A stretch of DNA of 19,183 nt. Origin: a bacterium (GTDB lineage Bacteria; Bacteroidota; Bacteroidia; Cytophagales; Thermonemataceae). Below, piece by piece: positions 13,889 through 19,183 of this stretch. The DNA lies in NCBI GenBank assembly GCA_025362415.1, contig JANYGM010000152.1, forward strand, positions 1 through 19,183. The letters run 5' to 3'. A model generated the notes under the pieces. That model made no database searches, was not told the DNA's origin, and saw nothing but the letters and a program-made list of their open reading frames with translations. The translations under genes and the position numbers were made by a program. How positions within the stretch are numbered: position 1 is the first letter of the stretch; each line of letters starts with the position of its first letter.

Positions 13889-14461
13889 ATGAACTTCTCA
13901 CAAAAAAACCTAAACAACGACTTTCTTCCTAATATGCTTAAAGATTTGGGTAAAATCTTTGCAGATGATTTCCAAGTGAAATTTAATGAAAGTTACAACA
14001 GTAAAAAAGATTGTAACAACAAAAAAAATGATTGGAAAAATGAATTTGCGACACGTACAACCCACAAAGTAACTACACCTGCCGTAAATATCAAAGAAAC
14101 ACAAAACACTTTTGAGCTTGCAGTAATAGCTCCAGGACTTAGAAAAGAAGATTTCAAACTTTCTATTGAGAACAATATCCTCAATGTTGCATCTGAAATC
14201 CACGACAATCAGCAAAATACAACTGTTGAAAGTACAGAAAAGGAAACAGAAAATGAAACAGAGAAATTTGGCACTCAAACTAATGAAAAGTTTAGTCGTA
14301 CCGAGTTTTTTCACTACAAATTTTCACGCAATTTTGAACTTCCAGAAAGTGTAGATACAGACCTTATTTCTGCAAAATATGATGCAGGTATTTTGTATAT
14401 CACACTTCCAAAAAAAGTGCAAACCCACGAGACTAAAGTTCGTAAGGTAGAAATTGCTTAG
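13889..14461 (+). CDS. Hsp20/alpha-crystallin small heat-shock protein
   Basis: A 190-residue cytosolic holdase chaperone. The N-terminal arm (about 1-60) is lysine and asparagine rich. The alpha-crystallin domain (about 64-190) starts with PAVNIKETQNTFELAVIAPGLRKEDFKLSIENNILNV and ends with the conserved AGILYITLPK. It has an acidic, Thr/Glu-rich insert near 106-132 (STEKETENETEK) between core strands, making it longer than the usual 140-150 residues. It has no C-terminal IxI motif that I can see; the protein ends soon after TKVRKVEIA. The gene is monocistronic, with a possible sigma-54 promoter and a downstream hairpin. Confidence 0.93.
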   Translation: MNFSQKNLNNDFLPNMLKDLGKIFADDFQVKFNESYNSKKDCNNKKNDWKNEFATRTTHKVTTPAVNIKETQNTFELAVIAPGLRKEDFKLSIENNILNVASEIHDNQQNTTVESTEKETENETEKFGTQTNEKFSRTEFFHYKFSRNFELPESVDTDLISAKYDAGILYITLPKKVQTHETKVRKVEIA

Positions 14462-14478
14462 TTTTTGATGCTTTTTCA

Positions 14479-14510
14479 ACCACATAGGCACATAGAAAAC
14501 ATAGAAATAC
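14479..14510 (+). repeat. 32-bp direct repeat, right copy
   Basis: A perfect copy of 13543-13574, starting 17 bp after the hsp20 stop codon. Its 3' part supplies the left arm of the hairpin at 14496-14532. Confidence 0.9.
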
Positions 14511-14538
14511 AATTTATTGTGTTCTATGTTTTTTTATT
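14496..14538 (+). terminator. Terminator after hsp20
   Basis: Arms AAAACATAGAA (14496-14506) and TTCTATGTTTT (14522-14532) pair perfectly around a 15-nt loop, and the right arm runs into a T-run. The stem is A/T-rich and so only moderately stable. Confidence 0.5.
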
Positions 14539-14583
14539 TTGAAGCCATTAGAAGTTTTTTTATAGAAATTTAAAAAAAATTCT

Positions 14584-14591
14584 TACTTTTG
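14584..14591 (+). promoter_or_regulatory. Candidate -7 element upstream of parA
   Basis: TACTTTTG matches TAnnTTTG and lies 36 bp upstream of the parA start codon. There is no TTTG at the expected -33 position, only T-rich sequence, so the call is tentative. Confidence 0.35.
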
Positions 14592-14627
14592 AGAGAATTT
14601 TATAAAACAACCAAATTTTAATAAGCT

Positions 14628-15434
14628 ATGGGTAAGATTATTGCTATTGCAAATCAGAAAGGAGGCGTAGGAAAAACCACTACTGCTATCAATTTAGCAG
14701 CTAGTTTGGCATTTTTGGGCTATCAAACGCTGCTTGTAGATGCAGACCCGCAAGCAAATTCTACTTCTGGGCTAGGACACAATCCAAAGAAAATTGATAA
14801 AAGTATCTACGAATGTATGGTTGATGGTACAAGTGCGGCAGAAATCACCGTAAAAACTTCAGTAGAAAACCTTAGTCTTATTCCCTCACACATTGACCTT
14901 GTGGGTGCAGAAGTGGAAATGATAAACTTAGAAGATAGAGAAGGCAAAATGAAAAAAGCACTCTATGAAGAAAAAGAAAAATATGATTTTATTGTAATAG
15001 ATTGTTCTCCTTCGCTCGGTCTTATTACGGTCAATGCGCTTACAGCGGCTGATTCTGTGGTTGTGCCTGTGCAATGTGAGTATTTTGCCTTAGAAGGTTT
15101 AGGAAAGCTTTTGAACACTATAAAAATCATACAATCTAGGCTAAATATAAATTTAGAAATAGAAGGTATCTTACTGACAATGCACGACTTACGTGTACGT
15201 TTGTCTTCACAAGTGGTAGAAGATGTAAGCAATCACTTTAAGAAAATGGTTTTCAAAACAGTCATTCCTCGCAATGTGCGTTTAAGTGAATCTCCTAGTT
15301 TTGGCGTTCCTGCTCTCGTACACGACCCAACCAGCAAAGGTGCAATTAGTTATCTTGATTTGGCAAAAGAAGTGCTTACTAAAAACTCCCTGCCAGAACA
15401 AAAAGTTATTCCTAAGAAGAAAAAAGAAAAATAA
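14628..15434 (+). CDS. parA: ParA/Soj-family chromosome partitioning ATPase
   Basis: A 268-residue deviant-Walker ATPase. It has KGGVGKTT (about 10-17) with both family lysines, then LLVDADPQANSTSGLG, the Walker B region YDFIVIDCSPSLGLI, and PVQCEYFALEGLGKLLNTI. The short N-terminus without a DNA-binding domain is like chromosomal Soj/ParA. ParA moves chromosome origins by cycling on the nucleoid with ParB. A parB gene normally follows directly; here it is missing and two unknown genes take its place. The C-terminus is lysine-rich. Whether this is the main chromosomal ParA or an accessory copy cannot be told from the window. Confidence 0.93.
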   Translation: MGKIIAIANQKGGVGKTTTAINLAASLAFLGYQTLLVDADPQANSTSGLGHNPKKIDKSIYECMVDGTSAAEITVKTSVENLSLIPSHIDLVGAEVEMINLEDREGKMKKALYEEKEKYDFIVIDCSPSLGLITVNALTAADSVVVPVQCEYFALEGLGKLLNTIKIIQSRLNINLEIEGILLTMHDLRVRLSSQVVEDVSNHFKKMVFKTVIPRNVRLSESPSFGVPALVHDPTSKGAISYLDLAKEVLTKNSLPEQKVIPKKKKEK

Positions 15435-15463
15435 TAAAAATACAATTATTTAACTCTTTGATT

Positions 15464-15769
15464 ATGAATATTATAAAAATAAGCGTAAATCAACAAATGG
15501 ACGGCTATACATTCAGTATTGGGCTATCTATGAAAGAACTCATTAAGCGTTGGTTTCCCAATGCGCACCCTGCTAATTTAATTTTCGTTGCATACGACAT
15601 AAAAAGTGATTTTGGCGCATATTTAGATAAACTTGAAAGTTATATATATCCAGCTTTATTGGGTATTGATAATGATAATGACCTAAATCATTTGGGCGAA
15701 ATACAATTTGTTGATACACAAACAGGAAATATTTTATATACAATAGCATCACATGAGCAAAAAATTTAA
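15464..15769 (+). CDS. Small protein of unknown function, overlaps the nuclease-like gene
   Basis: 101 residues from the ATG at 15464; an upstream TTG at 15458 in the same frame is less likely. The family is not recognised. The sequence is a mix of helix and strand, with no signal peptide or membrane segment, so it should be cytosolic. It starts 29 bp after parA and overlaps the next gene by 17 bp, which suggests coupled translation with the nuclease-like protein. It could be an antitoxin, immunity or accessory partner of that protein; this is inferred from position only. Confidence 0.65.
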   Translation: MNIIKISVNQQMDGYTFSIGLSMKELIKRWFPNAHPANLIFVAYDIKSDFGAYLDKLESYIYPALLGIDNDNDLNHLGEIQFVDTQTGNILYTIASHEQKI

Positions 15770-16226
15770 TCAGTATTTAGGCAAAGCAGGGCATTTGGTT
15801 GTGATGTCAGAGTTTTTAATGCTTGGTTGGAATGTTGCTATTCCTGAAGTTGATATAGGAGATGATATTTTTGTTGTGGAAGACGAGAATGGTACTTTAA
15901 GAAGAGTACAAGTCAAAACCTCAACATCCACCACTAGAAAAAGCCATTACAGCGGTCAATTTAGTGTATCAGTTAAAAACCTTCAGACTATCAACCGTAT
16001 TCTTGTTCACTATGTTTTTATTGTTAGACACAATAACGAATGGTCAAAACTTGTAATAATCAGACAAGATATTTTATTTAAGTATTTTCAGAACAATGTA
16101 GGCTCTGAAGCAAAAGGAAATATCACATTTTATTTTTCTTATAAAGATGGGAATGTGGAATGTTCTGGGCAAGATTTTACCAAATATATAAGAGATTTTA
16201 CCGACTTTCCACAAATCATTCATTAA
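15753..16226 (+). CDS. PD-(D/E)XK-nuclease-like protein (DUF4365-like)
   Basis: A 157-residue protein. Residues 8-57 follow a restriction-endonuclease-like fold: a helix with E20 (GKAGHLVVMSEFLMLGW), then VAIPEVDIGDDIFVVE with D37/D38, then LRRVQVKTS with Q53-x-K55. The pattern G...E...GW.V..P..D.G.D...QVKT is typical of DUF4365-like domains and some Holliday-junction or defence nucleases. QxK in place of (D/E)xK is a known variant. The C-terminal part has no known motif to me. It ends 3 bp from the convergent dacB stop. Plausible roles are a defence effector or toxin, or a DNA-processing enzyme. Confidence 0.65.
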   Translation: MSKKFNQYLGKAGHLVVMSEFLMLGWNVAIPEVDIGDDIFVVEDENGTLRRVQVKTSTSTTRKSHYSGQFSVSVKNLQTINRILVHYVFIVRHNNEWSKLVIIRQDILFKYFQNNVGSEAKGNITFYFSYKDGNVECSGQDFTKYIRDFTDFPQIIH

Positions 16227-16229
16227 GCT

Positions 16230-17795
16230 CTATTCTGCCATTATAAGCATTATTTTTTCTAATTTTGGCTTGATTTTACCATAATTTCCCTTAAAACCAT
16301 TAGCGACAAGTGAAAAACACATTATTTTCCCTTGCACATTCTTAAAATAACCTGAAAAAGCTATTGCATTGCTCAAAGAACCAGTTTTTGCACGCAAATT
16401 CCCTGCTAAAATAGTGTTTTTTCCTACGTTTACAAGCGTACCAGACACGCCCGCAATAGGCAAAGATTTATAAAAACTATACAAAATACTTGCATTTTCT
16501 TTTTGCATTTGTGCAAGCAAAGCAGTCATCAGATTGGGACTGATGCCATTATCTTTTGAAAGTCCGCTCCCATCTTCTATTTTGGCAGTTTCTAAGTTTA
16601 TTTTTTTGGTTTTCCAAAATTCTAATAATTTTTCTGTGTTATTTTCTGTATTATTTTGATTATTATCATTTTGATTGTTTAAATGTAGATTTACCGCTTT
16701 AAAAACTCCTTCTGCGTACAAATTGACGCTATACAAATTTATCCAAGCAACAATATCTTTGAGCATTGCAGATTTTTGAGTATGCAATATTTTCTTTGTT
16801 TCTGATGAGATAATGATGTTTTTTTGCATCAATAAACGGCTACAAGTCGCATCTTTTGAAATATTTATATTTTGTTTTTTGAGTATTTCGTGGAGTTTGT
16901 AGGCGCACAAATACGCAGGGTCAGGAATACTCCCTTTGATACTAAAAGTGCCTCCTTGTGGCATTTGAGGAATAGTTCCGTGTAGAAATCTTGTATTTTG
17001 ATAAGGTGCGCCATCAATATAACCGTTGTCGCCTGTGCCAGCAGCCGCAGTTTTCATTTGATTAGTAAAAATAACATCTGGAATTTTCGGGAAAATGCTA
17101 CTTATTTGTGCTATTTCGCCTATTTTGTTTGCAGGCGTGAAATTTATTTGATAAGAATTATCCGCTATATTCAAAGCATAAGCAGGCGCACCATAATAGT
17201 TGCCAATATCTCCCCAAATCCAACCTTGCGGAATGGCATTATCATCATAAAGCCTTGTATCTGCTATTATTTGCCCTTTTATCTCTTTTATTCCTGCGTT
17301 TTTGATAGCATTCGCCCAAATAATTAGCAGATCATCAAAATTAGTAATATTTGTTACAGAAGGCATTTTATAACTTCCCAGCGTTGGGTCTCCGCCACCT
17401 TTGATGTAAATATTTCCTTCCAAAACGCCATTATTGATGTTTCCATCATATTCTAGTGTGGTTTTGAAAGTAAAATCATCACCCAAAACGAGTAAAGCAG
17501 TTGCAGTAGTGAGAAGTTTTAGATTGGAAGCAACATTAAAGTTTTTATTAGCATTTTTCTCAAAAATAATATTTCCTGTTAGTGCTTCCCTCAAAGAAAA
17601 TCCTTGAAAACCAGTTTGCATCTCTGGGTCATTTTCTAACTCCAAAAGAGCTTTCTGAAGTTTCTCATTGCTTGTATTTGGTATATTTTTATCTTGTAAT
17701 TGCGCTTTTTGCGTTGTATTTTGTGCTACTTCTTGTGAAGGAGAATGACAAGTAAAAAAGAAAGTTGCCAAGAATAATAAAGTATATTTTTTCAT
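16230..17795 (-). CDS. dacB: D-alanyl-D-alanine carboxypeptidase/endopeptidase, PBP4 type (peptidase S13)
   Basis: A 521-residue low-molecular-weight penicillin-binding protein that trims or cleaves peptidoglycan cross-links in the periplasm. All three catalytic motifs are present: S90-N-L-K93, S356-V-N358 and K470-T-G472. The N-terminus (MKKYTLLFLATFFFTC) ends in a possible lipobox with C16, so it may be a lipoprotein. The large insert domain typical of S13 enzymes lies between the first two motifs. An asparagine-rich linker (373-387) is unusual. The gene is transcribed towards the nuclease-like gene, with only 3 bp between the two stop codons. Confidence 0.94.
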   Translation of the reverse strand: MKKYTLLFLATFFFTCHSPSQEVAQNTTQKAQLQDKNIPNTSNEKLQKALLELENDPEMQTGFQGFSLREALTGNIIFEKNANKNFNVASNLKLLTTATALLVLGDDFTFKTTLEYDGNINNGVLEGNIYIKGGGDPTLGSYKMPSVTNITNFDDLLIIWANAIKNAGIKEIKGQIIADTRLYDDNAIPQGWIWGDIGNYYGAPAYALNIADNSYQINFTPANKIGEIAQISSIFPKIPDVIFTNQMKTAAAGTGDNGYIDGAPYQNTRFLHGTIPQMPQGGTFSIKGSIPDPAYLCAYKLHEILKKQNINISKDATCSRLLMQKNIIISSETKKILHTQKSAMLKDIVAWINLYSVNLYAEGVFKAVNLHLNNQNDNNQNNTENNTEKLLEFWKTKKINLETAKIEDGSGLSKDNGISPNLMTALLAQMQKENASILYSFYKSLPIAGVSGTLVNVGKNTILAGNLRAKTGSLSNAIAFSGYFKNVQGKIMCFSLVANGFKGNYGKIKPKLEKIMLIMAE

Positions 17796-17830
17796 TTTGG
17801 TTTATTTGTGGAATGTAATTTGAACAAAAG

Positions 17831-17861
17831 TTTGAATATACGCTTTTTTGTGGTTTATTTG
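17831..17861 (+). promoter_or_regulatory. Candidate promoter of the SAM methyltransferase gene
   Basis: TTTG at 17831-17834, a 19-bp spacer, TTTATTTG at 17854-17861: one mismatch from TAnnTTTG. It lies 28 bp upstream of the ATG at 17890 and overlaps the alternative TTG start at 17848, which argues against that start. Confidence 0.45.
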
Positions 17862-17889
17862 CATTTATAATTCAAAAAATAAAAAATTA

Positions 17890-18531
17890 ATGAAAAAAGC
17901 TATTTGGTCTTTATTGAGATTTTTTGGTGTGGCGGGCATAGTTCAATTATGCCTTAAAAGTGGTTTAAAAGAAGATGGGTGGTTTAGAAGTTTTGATGCA
18001 AGAGCTTCAATAGATGCCAATGGAAAGCCTATTGCGTGGTACTGCTATACTTTTATAAAATTTTTAGGAGATAGACTTACCAAAGAAATGACTATTTTTG
18101 AGTATGGCGCAGGAAATTCTACATTTTGGTATGCTGAACGTGTAAAAAACGTCCATTCTGTAGAACACGACAAAGATTGGTACGAAGATTTATCAAAAAA
18201 AATACCACAAAATGTCTCCATAAAATACGTTGATTTGGTAGCAAATCAACGAGGTTACATAGAAAATATCAAAGAAAATCAAATTTTTTATGATATTATT
18301 ATTGTTGATGGAAGACGCAGAAATGATTGTGTAATGTTTGGAATAGATTATCTGACCCCAAAAGGTGTACTTATTTTGGATAATTCTGAAAGAGAAGATT
18401 ACATTCCTGCAAAGAAATTTTTGACAGAAAAAGGCTTTAAATCCTTAGATTTCGTTGGTATGCCACCTTCTAGCGCACATAACAGCCAAACTTCCGTTTA
18501 TTACCGTTCTGAAAATATTTTAGGAATTTAA
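17890..18531 (+). CDS. Class I SAM-dependent methyltransferase-like protein
   Basis: 213 residues from the ATG at 17890. The SAM-binding core is visible: TIFEYGAGNSTFWYAERV (motif I with G-A-G-N-S), VHSVEHDKDWYEDL (acidic residue at the end of strand 2), FYDIIIVDGRRRNDCV (motif with DG) and LTPKGVLILDNSERE. Substrate unknown; relatives often modify small molecules or glycans. The N-terminal helix (KKAIWSLLRFFGVAGIVQLCL) is hydrophobic and might bind membrane. The gene is monocistronic, divergent from dacB, and ends at a strong palindromic terminator. Confidence 0.78.
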   Translation: MKKAIWSLLRFFGVAGIVQLCLKSGLKEDGWFRSFDARASIDANGKPIAWYCYTFIKFLGDRLTKEMTIFEYGAGNSTFWYAERVKNVHSVEHDKDWYEDLSKKIPQNVSIKYVDLVANQRGYIENIKENQIFYDIIIVDGRRRNDCVMFGIDYLTPKGVLILDNSEREDYIPAKKFLTEKGFKSLDFVGMPPSSAHNSQTSVYYRSENILGI

Positions 18532-18533
18532 TC

Positions 18534-18564
18534 AAAAACGCACCAAAATTTTGGTGCGTTTTTT
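18534..18564. terminator. Bidirectional terminator
   Basis: A perfect 15-bp-arm palindrome (18534-18548 and 18549-18563) centred on AAAATTTT, with core ACGCACC/GGTGCGT and A5/T7 flanks. It lies between the convergent methyltransferase and ATP-grasp genes and can serve both. Confidence 0.85.
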
Positions 18565-18576
18565 TGATTTCCCAAT

Positions 18577-19183
18577 TTATTTTACTAATCTTTTCTCTCC
18601 AAATTCCAAAATCTCATCAATAAAATTATAAGGTTTGTAGCCATTTAGTGCAACTTGATGAAAAATACAGGTTGCGGGAGTCATTCCTGGCAAACTATTT
18701 ATTTCAATAATGATAGTTTCCACTTTATTGTCCTCATACACACGCACAAAAGCATCTATACGTGCATAACCCTGCACATTAAGGATTTGAGCCGTTTTTT
18801 GGAGCGTTTCTCGTACTTGTTTGGAGATAATATTATTTTGCTCTTTATTTGTAGAAAAACTGCCATTATAGCGTGCAGGCGTGATATTTTGCCCCTCTCC
18901 TGCCAAAAATTTCTCTTCCAAAGAAAGAACTTCTCCTCCTGCAAGCGTTTCTGACGGCTCAAACATTTCATAAGTAATATTTTCTTTTGTTTCGTCAAAC
19001 TTTGTCAAAAGTCCGCCAGTTATCTCCAAAAAGTGTTTTGCACCATTTTTACTAATGAGTTCTTCTATCAAAAAAGCATCTTTTTGTGGAAACTCTTCAT
19101 TTGCTTTTAGCCCAAGCGTTTGCACCGCAGAAGGCACAAATTCAGGATTTTCTCTAAACATCATCTCACAAAAAGCCCCTAAT
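18577..19183 (-). CDS. ATP-grasp, D-alanine-D-alanine ligase-like protein, 5' end cut by window edge
   Basis: The 3' part of a longer gene. The frame is open through the last base (LGAFCEMM precedes the first in-window ATG pair), so the start lies outside the window. The visible 201 or so residues match the C-terminal ATP-grasp domain of D-Ala-D-Ala ligases: GYARIDAFVRV, then IIIEINSLPGMTPATCIFHQ with the metal-binding E and N. It could be a true cell-wall ligase or one of the larger ligase-like ATP-grasp proteins of Bacteroidota. It lies in the same neighbourhood as dacB, which also acts on D-Ala-D-Ala. Confidence 0.8.
   Translation of the reverse strand, partial: LGAFCEMMFRENPEFVPSAVQTLGLKANEEFPQKDAFLIEELISKNGAKHFLEITGGLLTKFDETKENITYEMFEPSETLAGGEVLSLEEKFLAGEGQNITPARYNGSFSTNKEQNNIISKQVRETLQKTAQILNVQGYARIDAFVRVYEDNKVETIIIEINSLPGMTPATCIFHQVALNGYKPYNFIDEILEFGEKRLVK

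Noticed and set aside
15458..15463. TTG start for the small protein after parA
   Set aside because: An ATG lies two codons downstream; nothing supports the TTG.
16998..17327. 109-codon plus-strand open frame opposite dacB
   Set aside because: It is a shadow of dacB, with no leader, promoter or domain.
17848..17889. TTG start for the SAM methyltransferase
   Set aside because: It lies inside a candidate promoter and adds 14 residues unrelated to the fold; the ATG at 17890 is preferred.

Overview
The window is AT-rich DNA from a member of the Bacteroidota, probably a Cytophagales-type bacterium. The support is promoters of the form TTTG-N19-TAnnTTTG (perfect at 31-61 and 12697-12727), A-rich leaders with no Shine-Dalgarno sequence, a VKOR-thioredoxin fusion next to C39/HlyD export genes, and the G/C-rich palindromes and heptamer repeats common between genes in this phylum. 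The genus cannot be fixed from sequence alone. No tRNA, rRNA or CRISPR array was seen.

Left part (1-7.7 kb): an intact IS4-family insertion sequence (1-1297) is followed by a 5' fragment of a trpF-like gene (1329-1382). Next comes a block resembling a peptide maturation and export locus: an unknown secreted protein, a VKOR-DsbA-like fusion, a TlpA-like thioredoxin, a C39 peptidase domain that stops inside a G/C-rich palindrome, a mazEF toxin-antitoxin pair with its own promoter and operator, an HlyD-type adaptor, and a small ABM-domain monooxygenase on the other strand. The ABC transporter body expected after the C39 domain is absent; mazEF lies in its place. The full-length trpF-like gene follows (7662-8327). 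Its leader and first 12 codons match the fragment at 1309-1363 base for base, so about 6.3 kb is bracketed by direct repeats.

Middle part (8.3-13.5 kb): heptamer satellites, htpG, and a 26-bp perfect hairpin between convergent genes. A minus-strand operon follows: roadblock/LC7 protein, unknown protein with a possible PATAN-like start, CvnD-type Ras-like GTPase, second roadblock/LC7 protein. This is a small-GTPase switch resembling the conservons of actinobacteria but with different partners. Upstream of it lies an FkbM-family methyltransferase gene with its own promoter.

Right part (13.5-19.2 kb): an Hsp20 gene with a candidate sigma-54 promoter, bracketed by 32-bp direct repeats. Then a ParA-type ATPase without ParB, followed by two overlapping unknown genes, the second with a PD-(D/E)XK-nuclease-like motif. 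These run convergently into dacB (PBP4-type). A SAM-dependent methyltransferase and the 3' part of an ATP-grasp (D-Ala-D-Ala ligase-like) gene cut by the window edge complete the region. The main candidates for an undescribed system are the GTPase/roadblock operon, the parA-linked nuclease-like pair, and the rearranged export locus.
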